Of a stretch of DNA of 64,000 nt, positions 55,284 through 64,000 are shown piece by piece. Source of the stretch: Undibacterium sp. KW1. Lineage in GTDB: Bacteria; Pseudomonadota; Gammaproteobacteria; Burkholderiales; Burkholderiaceae_D. The DNA lies in contig NZ_AP018440.1 of NCBI RefSeq assembly GCF_009937955.1, positions 62,001 through 126,000 of the forward strand. The letters run 5' to 3'. Below the pieces are notes generated by a model, which saw only the letters and a list, made by a program, of their open reading frames with translations, had not been told where the DNA came from and made no database searches. The number at the start of each line of letters is the position of its first letter. Position 1 is the stretch's first letter. A program made the position numbers and the translations under genes.

Positions 55284-57344
55284 ATGGCTGCTAAACCTTC
55301 ATTTGAATTACGACTACGGGTGTTGAATGCCGTGCATGATGCCCCCGGCAATAGCATGCGCGAGCGCATCAAGTTCGTCGCCGATAAAACCTTTATCGAT
55401 GGCTTGTCAGGTCACCTGCACCAGTTCACCTGGCGCACCATCAGTACATGGCTGTATCGTCATAAAAGCCATGGCATGACCACCCTGCAAAACAAGACCC
55501 GTTCCGATAAAGATGCTTATCGCAAGGTGCAGGTGAATCAGTTGGCCGAGGCAATCCATGAAGTGCTGCCGACGCTGACACACAATAAGGTCGGCGTGAT
55601 CCCCAAAAGCGTTCTATACCGGGTACTTTTGCAGCGCGGTTTGTTCACCCGCTCGCAATTAGCACCGACCACGTTTTATAGGATGATACGCACCCACCAG
55701 TTACTGGATGACAAGGCTGTGCAAAAGCAACGCTTGTCGTTTGCCATGCAGTTCGCCAATCAATTGTGGCAAGCTGACACCTTGTATGGCCCGACCATCA
55801 AACAGGCGGATGGTCATTGGAGAAAGACTTTCCTGATCGCCTTCATCGATGATGCGTCCAGGGTGGTGACACATGCCGAGTTTTTCTACCGCGACAATAC
55901 CGAGAACATGGTGTTGGCCTTCCGATCGGCTTTATACAAGCGCGGTAAGCCGGAGCGGCTCTATTTCGACAATGGCGCGAATTATTCCGCCAAGGAAATT
56001 CTGCAGGCTTGTGTGCGGCTGGATATTCATCTCTCTCATGCGCCGATTCGTGACGGTGCGGCCAAGGGCAAGATCGAGCGTTTCTTCAGGGGGTTCCGGG
56101 ATCGCTTTCTGACCTTGCATCCCAGCTTCACGTCTCTGGAAGAATTGAATCGCCTGACGCATGAATGGGTGGAGGGGGAATACAATTCGAAGTCTCATAG
56201 TGCCATAGGGATGACGCCGGTTGATCGTTTCAATCTGGACCGTAACCGGGTGAAGTTTTTGACTGACGATGCGTTTTCTGCAGAAGTGTTTTTTATGGAG
56301 GAGACGCGTAAGGTGAGTAAGACCAACGTATTCTCGATCCATTCGCAGCGCTATGAATGCCCGGTCGATTTACGCGACAAATCCATTCAGGTGCGCTATG
56401 ACCGCATGCGCCGTGACCGTTTTGTGGTGTATTTCAACGGCCACCGCATGGGGGAAGCAACGGTGCTGGATTTATACGCCAATGCGCGCTTGCGTCTGCC
56501 GGCAACGGTTGGGGGCATGATGATTAAGGCCACCTTCGGTTTAACTAAAGAGCCGTTTTACCGCAGTGAGGTGGCGTTGTTGCCGCAGCAGGCCGAAGCC
56601 GTGGAGATGATCAGGGTTCATGCGCAGCACGGGGGCTTCTCGGTGATTGTGGGTCATCCTGGCGTCGGCAAATCTGTCATTCGCGAACATCTGGAACACT
56701 TGGGTAAGGAGCGCGATACGGTGGTGGTGTCTTTTAGCCAGACGATGCATACTTATCAGCCTATCTTGAAGCAATTGGCGGAGTCGTTGCAGGTGAATGC
56801 GCCAATGAAAGACATTGAAAAAGAGCTGATACAAGCGGCTTACCGTCATGTACAATCGCAAAAAACGCTGTATATCGTGATCGATGAGGCGCACTTGCTG
56901 GATGTGGGCATTTTACGTAAATTGCGCTTGTTGTTTGAGCGTTTCCCTAAAAAGCACAATCTGGTGTTGCTGGGGCATCCTGAGTTGATGTTTCGTTTGT
57001 CAATGACGTGTAATGAAGACATCAAGAGCCGGATCAGTTATTCCAGGCAGGTGTTGCCGTTGCATGACGATGACTTGACCAAATTTGTCGTCACCGAGCT
57101 GGCTGCTGTTGGTTTGGGTGCCAACACTTTCGATGAGGCAGCCTTGCAGGTCGTATTGCGGGCGGTGCAGGGTAATTTGCGGCTATGTCGTAACCTTTGT
57201 TACGCTAGTCTGATTGCTGCTTGCCTCGATCATCAACGCATTTGCACGGTGTCGCATGTCAATGCCGCGCTTCTGCAGCCGCACTGGCGTTCACACGATG
57301 CTTTGCTTAAGCAACAGGTCAAACCGCAGCGGGTGCCATCATGA
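55284..57344 (+). CDS. Transposase-ATPase fusion, copy 4
   Basis: In this copy the G run at 56511-56515 has five G, so the transposase (from ATG 55284) reads straight into the ATPase (own ATG at 56517): ...LPATVGGMMIKATFGLTK... The fused product would be 686 residues with D165, D229, E265 and the Walker motifs all intact. In copies 2 and 3 six G make two separate, overlapping genes. The fusion may be an indel unique to this copy, an assembly difference, or a natural form that other copies reach by slippage. Confidence 0.85.
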   Translation: MAAKPSFELRLRVLNAVHDAPGNSMRERIKFVADKTFIDGLSGHLHQFTWRTISTWLYRHKSHGMTTLQNKTRSDKDAYRKVQVNQLAEAIHEVLPTLTHNKVGVIPKSVLYRVLLQRGLFTRSQLAPTTFYRMIRTHQLLDDKAVQKQRLSFAMQFANQLWQADTLYGPTIKQADGHWRKTFLIAFIDDASRVVTHAEFFYRDNTENMVLAFRSALYKRGKPERLYFDNGANYSAKEILQACVRLDIHLSHAPIRDGAAKGKIERFFRGFRDRFLTLHPSFTSLEELNRLTHEWVEGEYNSKSHSAIGMTPVDRFNLDRNRVKFLTDDAFSAEVFFMEETRKVSKTNVFSIHSQRYECPVDLRDKSIQVRYDRMRRDRFVVYFNGHRMGEATVLDLYANARLRLPATVGGMMIKATFGLTKEPFYRSEVALLPQQAEAVEMIRVHAQHGGFSVIVGHPGVGKSVIREHLEHLGKERDTVVVSFSQTMHTYQPILKQLAESLQVNAPMKDIEKELIQAAYRHVQSQKTLYIVIDEAHLLDVGILRKLRLLFERFPKKHNLVLLGHPELMFRLSMTCNEDIKSRISYSRQVLPLHDDDLTKFVVTELAAVGLGANTFDEAALQVVLRAVQGNLRLCRNLCYASLIAACLDHQRICTVSHVNAALLQPHWRSHDALLKQQVKPQRVPS

Positions 57345-57529
57345 GCATGCGTATCCACAAGCTCAACACTTACCTTCGGCCAGAGGACGCGTACACCATC
57401 GTTGAGTTTCTTGATCAGGTGCGTGACATGTTGATGCAGGCTTACGGCGATGATATAAAAATCATGCTGCAAGAAGCGTCACAGCACAATCCAATACAGA
57501 GGGAGTCGGATGATGATGAGTCGTTTTAG
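57341..57529 (+). CDS. Small transposon protein (62 aa), copy 4
   Basis: Same as the gene at 26163-26351, with the ATGA overlap to the ATPase stop. Confidence 0.62.
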   Translation: MSMRIHKLNTYLRPEDAYTIVEFLDQVRDMLMQAYGDDIKIMLQEASQHNPIQRESDDDESF

Positions 57530-57557
57530 CGGGTAGCCGATATCATCATATCTTTCG

Positions 57558-57578
57558 GGGGGCGACATGCCCCCTTTT
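57558..57578 (+). terminator. Terminator of transposon copy 4
   Basis: GGGGGC, loop GACAT, GCCCCC, TTTT on the plus strand, after the 62-aa gene. Confidence 0.78.
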
Positions 57579-57739
57579 ACACGACATTCGATATGACGGC
57601 AATTTGGTTGTCGTTATGATTTAAGTGAAGCTGGACATGCAAAATCGTATGACCGGAATGGGGTAATCCCGGCTCAATCTTGCCAAAATCGTGCGATGAC
57701 AATTTGGGAGGAAGTACGATGGAAGCGGCGTGCGCAACA

Positions 57740-59524
57740 GTCAGCATGCGCTGCTACCACAACATCCTGTGCACGGGTGTTAACTGTCAGTGCTGCAGTG
57801 TTGATGAGCGTGGCCCTTTGGACTGTGGCGAGCAGGTTGCCCGCACCGTCGTACTGGTATTCGGTGACAGCACCGGCAGCGCTGACGGTTTTACTCAGGT
57901 GGCCTGCTGCATCATAGAAGCTGCGGCTGATCAGGTCGTTCGCTGAGCTGGTCAACATGGGCAGCAGGTCGTAGAAGACGCGGGCTGGTGGAGTAACGGG
58001 TGTCTCAGCAGGGGCGACGCCCTGTTCTGCCCAGACGGAGGTGCCTTCTGCACCTGGAGTTTCGCCTTTGTTGAACCATTGGGCCAGCCACAGGTGGCCG
58101 TTGTATTTGATGACTTCGCCGCCGATATAGGTAACACCAGCACCCCATGGGGCATAGGTGCCTGCTTCGGGAGCCTGGGCCCAGACCTGGGTTTCACCGG
58201 GTACATCACCGTGTGTTGGCCAGCGCGGTGTCCAGCGCTGCCCATCATGAATGACGATCTGACCCTCGACATATTCAGGGCCAGCGGACCAGGGAGGATT
58301 GGTACCTGCAGGAACCACCTGACTCCAGACATGTTCGACACCAGGGGCAAAGCCAGGCGTGGTTGTCCAGTTGGCTTTCCATATCTGGCCGTCGTGAGTC
58401 ACTATCTGGTTGACGACATATTCAACACCTGCCATCCACGGACGTATCGTGCCTGGTGCCGGTACTTGCGTCCATACCTTATTGACACCGGGTTCATCAC
58501 CCAGGCCGGTATCCCAGCGGGCCATATAGACTTGGCCGTTGAAGCTGACAGTCTGGCCTTCCATGTAATACTGGCTGGCGGACCAGGCAGCGACGCTGTC
58601 GGGGGAGACGACTTCCAGCCATTTGACGGAAGTGGCGTTCGGCTCACTGCCCTGGGTATCAACCCGTGCCTGGTACACCTTGCCATTGTGGGTCACCTGC
58701 TCACCCATCAAGTAGGCTGTATCCGTATTCCATTCAGGCGTGCTGACCGTTATCGGGCCTGGAGCAGACGATGTCGTTCCTCCAGAATTTGTCGGAGGTG
58801 CTGACGATACCGGCGGCGTAACCGGAGTGGTTGACGGGGTTGTTGTCGCAGGCACAGCGACGGTATCGGTATTGCTGATCAGTTGCGCGATCTGTGTGGC
58901 AGTCAAAGGCACACTGTGCTGTATGGTCTGGATGCGCTGGCCCAGGGCATTGTAGACATACTGGGTGACCTTGCCATCTCCATCGACCATGCCTTGCAGG
59001 TTGCCTGCGGCGTCGTAGATGTACAGTTGTTTGACGCCGGTCGCGTCGGTACTGACGCTGAGACGGCCCAGGGCATCATAGCGGTAGCTGCTTTGCGCCT
59101 GGCCACCAGCGATGGTGGAAATCAGTTGACCAGCCACATCATACACGGCGGTATCAATGCGGCCATTGGCCTGGGTCTGGGTGATGGTGTGGCCGGCGTC
59201 ATCATAGTGATTGACAGTGTTGTGGCCGAGGGCGTCAGTGGTCGAGAGCACGCGGCCCAGGCCATCATAGACATAGCTGGTCTGGTTATGGTCGGCATCG
59301 ACCTTGAGCAGCAGATTGCCTGCGGCATCATAACTATAGCTGCTGACGGACTCTTTGCCATCGACAATACCATTGCCGTTGGCGTCAACGGCGTTATAGC
59401 TTGTCATGCTGGTGAGCTGGCCGCGGCTATTGTACTGGTAGTCAGTACGGCTGGTCTGGGCCGGGTTCTGGGCAGCGGCCCAGGTTTCCAGTTGGGCCTG
59501 GCTCAGGCTTTGGCTGGCGCTCAA
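57740..59524 (-). pseudogene. Rhs/YD-repeat gene fragment with carbohydrate-binding-like repeats
   Basis: An open frame of ~595 codons with neither its natural start nor end. The 5' half has YD repeats (TSYVYDGLGRVLSTTDALGH, SYRYDALGRLSVSTDATG). Then a Thr/Pro/Ser-rich linker precedes five ~45-residue repeats of the type W---Y--G--V-HNG--Y-A-W-T-G--PG---VW, like CBM5/12 chitin-binding modules. YD repeats resume at the end (YEYDGAGNLLATVQ-like). The 3' end is cut by transposon copy 4 at 57739. The 5' end meets unrelated DNA at 59521. The downstream toxin is not in the window on this side. It is a different Rhs gene from the giant one, as the latter has no such modules in the part seen. Confidence 0.85.
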
Positions 59525-59640
59525 TTCTGACTATGACCAATGGTTAATTTGAAACGGGGCAGCTCCTCTGCCACACGCATCACTTCTTGGGGAATAGTCC
59601 GAACATTCCAGAATTTGTTTAGGTGAAATCGGAAATAATT
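59521..59640 (-). pseudogene. Short unknown gene fragment
   Basis: The minus-strand frame ending at TGA 59521-59523 reads RFHLNKFWNVRTIPQEVMRV then AEELPRFKLTIGHSQN. It looks like the C-terminal end of a protein, but I do not recognise it. It abuts the Rhs fragment and marks the junction. Confidence 0.3.
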
Positions 59641-59905
59641 TTAACTTCCGTTTTTAATTCTTAAAATCAGCTAAACACATTCCATTCGTTAATTAATAAC
59701 ATCAAAATCTAAGAATATCATTCGGCGCTAGATTTAAAGAAAAATGGGGCAGTAATGCATAGAAAGCATCGGCAATTCACTGTTTGGTGGTATTTAAGCA
59801 TTTTTTTATGGTGGACTTGAAGCAAGGCGTAAGGCGAACAAGGTGACCGTGGTGACTAACAGGTGCTGGCGTGAGTGAAGCGTTTGTTGCGTCGCTTCGC
59901 TCCTA
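59641..59905. other. Intergenic DNA, nothing recognised
   Basis: AT-rich, with short open frames only. The last bases CCTA precede IS5 copy B. Confidence 0.4.
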
Positions 59906-60778
59906 AGAACCTGTTCGAGATCTTTTTTGATCACCCGCGCCGCAAGAGCAAAGTGAGGAATGCCAAATTAACGAATTGCAAGCTGGTATTCAATTGTCGC
60001 TCACAGTTTTTCCAAAGGCGATGGCATTTCTCAAGCCAGGCAAAAGAGCGTTCCACCACCCACCGCTGAGGCATGACACTAAAGGTGTGGAGTTCATTGC
60101 GCTTGGCAACTTGTACGGACGCCCCCAGAATTTGATGGACACCCTCAGCAAAAGGGCGCCCCGTATAACCACCATCGACAAGCACGCTGGCAACCTTGCC
60201 CAAGGAATGCTTGTGCCGCTCAAACGCTTCCAGTGCTCCCTTTCTATCCGTGATGTCGGCTGTTGTCACGGCAATGGCATGAGGTAGCCCCTCTGTGTCA
60301 ACGGCAATATGGCGCTTGATTCCTGATATTTTCTTCCCTGCATCGTAGCCTTTGTGTTTTGCCGTATCCGTGTTTTTGACACTCTGGGCGTCAACGATCA
60401 AAAAGGTGCTGTGTACGTTCCGACCATGTTTGGTACGGGCCGCGCCAACCTGATTTTTTTAAAGCCTGCTCCAGCAGGCTTAACTCACTTCCCAACGGCT
60501 TCTCTTTCCATTGCTTAAAGTACGTGTACACCGTACTTTTAGGAGGAAAGTCGCTCGGTATCATGTCCCACTGGCAGCCGCTTTTTAACACGTACAATAC
60601 CGCGCAAAAAACATCATATAAATCCACTTGGCGCGGCTTGGTTTTCTTGCGTGCGCTCAGCAGAATATCTTCTATCTTCGCAAACTGTTCTCTACTGATG
60701 TCGCTTGGGTAGGCTTTTCTCATCACCTAAGTTTACGCAATATTCCTTTTGTTTACAATAAGATCTCGAACAGCCTCT
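59906..60778 (-). mobile_element. IS5-family (IS427-like) element, copy B
   Basis: 873 bp, same as the element at 51269-52141 but inverted. TA is duplicated at 59904-59905 and 60779-60780. Confidence 0.9.
59931..60723 (-). CDS. IS5-family transposase, two overlapping frames (copy B)
   Basis: Same proteins as copy A: the first frame 60723-60391 and the second 60401-59931, joined at the same T run with the same +1/-2 shift. Confidence 0.88.
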
Positions 60779-60780
60779 TA

Positions 60781-61220
60781 GCGGTCTCGATCTGGCACCT
60801 GATCAATAATAAATAATGACTTAATAACATTGTAGTATTACCATACAATTAACTTAGTATCGATTTTGGTCGCTCTTGCCTCACATTAAGTTACTGTATT
60901 ACAACACTAGTGTTGCCTCGGCTCGTCAGATAGCCGGTATCGGTTAGTACACCCATGGAGTAAGCCCTCCAGTGTATTTTACCGCTAGAAGTAGTGAGCT
61001 AAATTGAGTTAGAACTGGTACACTAGAAGGCTAGGTGTTAAGCGGCATTGGTCGCCAAGCGCTGCAGGCAATGCCCAATCTGATACGGGAAGTGTAATGC
61101 CCGAGCTGTTTGATGCAGCTTTTGTTGGGGAAGTTCGAATGACGGAGCGGAGCTGATCAGTGCGTCGCCCAGGGGTTGTCTGCAGTCTCTGACACCATCA
61201 TTCCAGAAAGAGGTAATTAA
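60781..61220. promoter_or_regulatory. Upstream region of the ietAS-like operon
   Basis: 440 bases without a gene. The first ~130 are AT-rich. The last bases give the ribosome site AAAGAGG, 7 bases before the ATPase ATG. A promoter is expected here, but no box is clear enough to name. It may also include the insertion edge of the island. Confidence 0.4.
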
Positions 61221-62297
61221 ATGTCGGCAAGTTTAAAAGGTGATCGCCAAGCTCTACAGCGGACAATGGAGGCCATCATTGCCAAGTCGCAGCGAAATGC
61301 GACAAGACAACCTGAACTGCCAGGGCTGAATGGGCAAACACAAAGCGGTGGCGAAAATTTAACAAAAGTGCTGCCCGAGCGTATCGCCGAGCTTGTCTAC
61401 AACATTCCTGCCAAACGTCGATTCGATGATTTATTCCTCCAGCCGGAGGTAGTCGAAGAAGTCACGGAATTTATCTACGAGTATTCGCACTCAGCACTGC
61501 TGCGTGCCAACTCGCTGGAGCCGCGGCATACAGTATTGCTGGTAGGTCCTCCAGGCAATGGGAAAACCAGTTTGGCAGAGGCACTTGCTACAGAATTGTC
61601 CCTTCCTCTGCTCTCGATTCGCTACGACGCTATTGTAGATAGCTTTTTGGGGGAGACTTCGAATCGCCTGCGCAAGCTCATTGACTATGCAACACTCAAT
61701 CCATGTGTTTTATTCTTCGACGAATTTGATGCTGTCGGGAAAGAGCGCAACGATCCGCAGGAAACCGGCGAAATCAAGCGTGTGGTGAGCTCCTTGCTAG
61801 TTCAGATGGACCATTTGCCGAGCCACACATTGGTCGTATGCGCGACCAATCATCCGGAGTTATTGGATCGCGCAGTATGGCGTCGGTTTGAATTAAAACT
61901 CGATATTGAACGCCCTGATAGCTCTCAATTAAAAAGATGGTTTACCCGATTTAGCCAATCGTTAAATAGCGTAGACTTGGGTTTAACACCTGATGAATTC
62001 GCGGAGTATATGGCCGGTGAAAATATGTCCGAGGTTGAGGCCTTTACCTTGGACGTTAGAAGGAAGATAATATTGTCGAAGGGCAGTGTAACCCCTGCAG
62101 ATGCTATGCAGCATGTATTAACTCGCCTGAAGAAGCGCCCGACAAACAATATTACTCTCCCAGGGGATCATGGCGAACGAATATCCGATAACCAGGCTGA
62201 AGCGCGTCCAAAAAGACGCGCCTCGAATAAAGGGACGAAAGGCGCACCTCCCAAGAAAATTCCCGTATCAAAAGCAGATAGAACGCCTGGGAAATAA
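61221..62297 (+). CDS. ietA: IetA-like AAA ATPase of the IetAS defence pair
   Basis: 358 residues. The N-terminal ~65 residues are polar. The AAA core follows: Walker A GPPGNGKT (109-116), Walker B VLFFDEFD (about 163-170), sensor-1 region VVCATNHPELLD and the Arg-finger segment WRRFE. It is close to FtsH/Cdc48-type AAA modules but has no membrane span or protease domain of its own. A helical lid and a Lys/Pro-rich tail end the protein. The next gene overlaps it by 128 bases and codes for a subtilisin-like protease; this order and pair is that of IetAS, reported as an anti-phage system and earlier as a plasmid stability pair in Agrobacterium. The ATPase probably controls or feeds the protease. 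Assignment rests on domains, order and size. Confidence 0.82.
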   Translation: MSASLKGDRQALQRTMEAIIAKSQRNATRQPELPGLNGQTQSGGENLTKVLPERIAELVYNIPAKRRFDDLFLQPEVVEEVTEFIYEYSHSALLRANSLEPRHTVLLVGPPGNGKTSLAEALATELSLPLLSIRYDAIVDSFLGETSNRLRKLIDYATLNPCVLFFDEFDAVGKERNDPQETGEIKRVVSSLLVQMDHLPSHTLVVCATNHPELLDRAVWRRFELKLDIERPDSSQLKRWFTRFSQSLNSVDLGLTPDEFAEYMAGENMSEVEAFTLDVRRKIILSKGSVTPADAMQHVLTRLKKRPTNNITLPGDHGERISDNQAEARPKRRASNKGTKGAPPKKIPVSKADRTPGK

Positions 62298-64000
62298 ATT
62301 CGACTCTGCTTTTCGCAACATCGAGCAGTATGAACAAGGCGTAGACGTCTCCATTGATCCCCGAAATGTCGTCCCTGAACGTGCTTTGGTGTTTGAGCTT
62401 ATCGGGAAAGTAGCTGATTTCGAAGTCGCCGCACAGGCTCTTGGCCTGGAGTGGCTCGGCAGCCAAGATCCTGGGAAATACGAACGGATCTCCCAGGATG
62501 ACGATGTCGAAGAGGAAGAGGACGACGCCGAGGCTGAAGCCGGGGGAGACGGTGGAGTTCTTTATCTGACGATGCCGAGCTTAAACGGGCTCAAAGGTCT
62601 ACTGGCTCAATGGAATCGTTATAAACGCGATGAGCCCCCGGCTTATGACAAGCGGGCACTGTGGGCGATGTTCAGCTACCTTGCAGATCTGCGTGTCTGG
62701 TCTGAAAAAGACCGAATCGACCCTGCCCTTGCACGCCATATCGGCGCATTAGTCGCAGCTCACCCGGATCGCCAGGTGCTCGTGGAGCTCGATTTCTGGT
62801 ACCGAAGCGAGAAAGAACGCCGAGATAACTCAATCGAAACGCTTCATCGCCTTCTTGATGAGGCAGGTGGAGAAATGCTCGACCAGGTCGACATTAGCGA
62901 GATTAAATACCAGGGCGCCTTGGTAAGCTTACCTGTTGCGGTGGCTCAAGAGCTTTCCAAAGGCAACAAACTGGCGCGGTTCGACGACATCATGACGATC
63001 CGCCCACAATCTCTTTATTCTGCAGAGATACCCTCAGAAGAGCCAGCTACTGGCCCTGCTTTCCCAACCCAAGAACCAACTCGCCAGTGCATTACGGCGC
63101 TGCTTGACGGCTACCCGGTGAGTGGACATGCTGCGCTCGTCAACCGGGTCACCGTTCACGAAGTGGACGTGCGTGGAGGGAATGTTCCGGCTTTATCCCG
63201 TAACCACGGGACCGCCATGGCATCGCTCATTGTCCACGGAGATCTTCAAGCATCAACGGGCGCCATCAGCCGTCCAGTCGCGATCATTCCCGTTTTGACC
63301 GATTCGGGCAAGGCCGGCAGCCGAGAGACAACGCCGAAAGGAAAGTTGCCGATCGGGGTAATTTACCGTGCGCTGCAAGCATTGGTTGCCAGCCGCGGCA
63401 ATCCGGAGTTAGCTGGGGTCACGGTCGTCAATCATTCCATTTGCGACACTTATGCACCGTTTGTGCGGCGACCATCGCCGTGGGCGACATTACTCGACTA
63501 TTTCAGCCACAAACACCGCCTGCTCTTTATTGTCAGTGCCGGCAATATTGCGGAATCGTTCCCGTTGGGCGATGTGTACGCGGATCTGAACGAATTCAAC
63601 ATCGCACTGCCCGAAGAACGGGAAGCTGCACTGCTGCTTGCAATTAATGAAGCGAAGGCTACGCGCGGGATTTTGAGTCCGGCCGAGGCGATAAATGGCG
63701 TGACAGTGGGGGCACTACATATTGATGGCGCGGGCCCGCAGGCCTCGGGGATCGATCCGTATCCGAGTGTAAGGATGACCAACCTGGCATCTGCGACCGG
63801 ATTTGGTGTCAATCGCAGCTTGAAGCCGGATCTAGTAGAGCAAGGCGGGCGATTTGCCGCAGGCTGCTCTAACATCCAGGGCGGCGGTGGCGTCAAAGTT
63901 CATGCCCAGACTGCCGCCGGGATGGGGCATCAAGTAGCGAGCCCGTCGGTGAGCGGTGATCTGACCCACGTGACGCGTACTGCCGGGACCAGCAATGCCG
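62170..64000 (+). CDS. ietS: IetS-like subtilisin (S8) protease, 3' end outside window
   Basis: The frame from ATG 62170 stays open to the window end (610 codons). Start: MANEYPITRLKRVQKDAPRI, with AGGGG just upstream and inside the ietA gene. The N-terminal ~300 residues are not protease-like and include an acidic stretch (DDVEEEEDDAEAEAGG, about 117-132). The S8 triad can be placed: Asp in ALLDGYPVSG (about residue 315), His in RNHGTAMASLI (about 349) and Ser in AGTSNA at 63985-64000, the very edge. VSAGNIAES gives the oxyanion Asn. The long overlap with the ATPase gene implies coupled translation. An in-frame ATG at 62573 is an alternative start but would drop conserved-looking text. Predicted role: phage-triggered proteolysis with IetA. 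Confidence 0.82.
   Translation, partial: MANEYPITRLKRVQKDAPRIKGRKAHLPRKFPYQKQIERLGNKFDSAFRNIEQYEQGVDVSIDPRNVVPERALVFELIGKVADFEVAAQALGLEWLGSQDPGKYERISQDDDVEEEEDDAEAEAGGDGGVLYLTMPSLNGLKGLLAQWNRYKRDEPPAYDKRALWAMFSYLADLRVWSEKDRIDPALARHIGALVAAHPDRQVLVELDFWYRSEKERRDNSIETLHRLLDEAGGEMLDQVDISEIKYQGALVSLPVAVAQELSKGNKLARFDDIMTIRPQSLYSAEIPSEEPATGPAFPTQEPTRQCITALLDGYPVSGHAALVNRVTVHEVDVRGGNVPALSRNHGTAMASLIVHGDLQASTGAISRPVAIIPVLTDSGKAGSRETTPKGKLPIGVIYRALQALVASRGNPELAGVTVVNHSICDTYAPFVRRPSPWATLLDYFSHKHRLLFIVSAGNIAESFPLGDVYADLNEFNIALPEEREAALLLAINEAKATRGILSPAEAINGVTVGALHIDGAGPQASGIDPYPSVRMTNLASATGFGVNRSLKPDLVEQGGRFAAGCSNIQGGGGVKVHAQTAAGMGHQVASPSVSGDLTHVTRTAGTSNA

Larger units (their letters stand above)
54404..57739 (+). 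mobile_element. DDE transposon copy 4, opposite orientation (3,336 bp)
   Basis: Nearly identical to copy 3 but on the plus strand. It starts GGTAATTTCCCC, where other copies have TGTAATTTCCCC, and ends GCGCAACA at 57739. It is one base shorter than copy 3 because the G run at the transposase/ATPase junction has five G. Flanks (IS66 fragment, Rhs fragment) show no 5-bp duplication. Confidence 0.92.

Noticed and set aside
54403..57744. A 5-bp target duplication around transposon copy 4 (GCCAG against GTCAG)
   Set aside because: Only four of five bases agree, and only if the element start is moved by one base. The two flanks belong to different genes (IS66 and Rhs), so a shared origin is not supported.
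62152..62466. Minus-strand frame across the ietA/ietS overlap
   Set aside because: Both plus-strand frames carry recognisable proteins here; the minus frame has no motif or ribosome site.

Overview
The window looks like an accessory, heavily rearranged part of a Gram-negative, probably betaproteobacterial (Burkholderiales, perhaps Oxalobacteraceae-like) chromosome or large plasmid. That placement is an inference from an Rhs toxin locus, a KfrA-type protein, IS3/IS5/IS66 elements and moderate GC. No rRNA, tRNA or species-diagnostic gene is visible, so it is weak.

Layout. (1) 1-24.3 kb: the 3' part of a giant Rhs/YD-repeat gene that enters from the left edge. About 16 kb are YD repeats, followed by a beta-rich insert, more YD repeats, a LysM domain and a hydrophobic segment. 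A one-base frame break near 21.355 kb separates this from a Hint self-cleaving domain and a C-terminal HNH-like toxin domain. A SUKH (SMI1/KNR4) gene, the likely immunity gene, lies directly downstream. (2) 24.3-31.6 kb: three nested copies of one ~3.34 kb DDE transposon (Zn-ribbon protein, Mu/TniA-like transposase, TniB-like ATPase, 62-aa protein). (3) 31.6-37.8 kb: an IS3 element split by a group II intron, a SIMPL-domain gene, transposase remnants and an intact IS5-family element. (4) 37.8-42.8 kb: one 1,671-aa gene with a MACPF-type motif, a candidate pore-forming protein. (5) 43.9-50.1 kb: a co-directional run of about fourteen small genes, mostly unknown, with a degraded Lar-like gene and an inositol-monophosphatase-family gene. 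It is cut at its 3' end by IS3 and IS5 insertions. (6) 52.1-53.8 kb: zinc-ribbon and nuclease-like gene remnants and a KfrA-like coiled-coil protein. (7) 54.2-60.8 kb: an IS66 fragment, a fourth copy of the same transposon in opposite orientation, an Rhs fragment carrying five carbohydrate-binding-like repeats, and a second IS5 copy. (8) 61.2 kb to the end: an AAA ATPase overlapping a subtilisin-like protease gene, which matches the IetAS anti-phage pair. The protease runs off the window just after its catalytic Ser motif.

How it fits together. The window combines interbacterial competition (Rhs toxin plus SUKH immunity, and a second Rhs relic), a putative pore-former, phage defence (IetAS) and a dense transposon load. 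The same transposon lies in inverted orientation at 24-31 kb and 54-58 kb, so it flanks a ~23 kb segment that recombination could invert. Two copies have an IS66 fragment or unrelated DNA where a target duplication should be, which says that rearrangement has already happened here.
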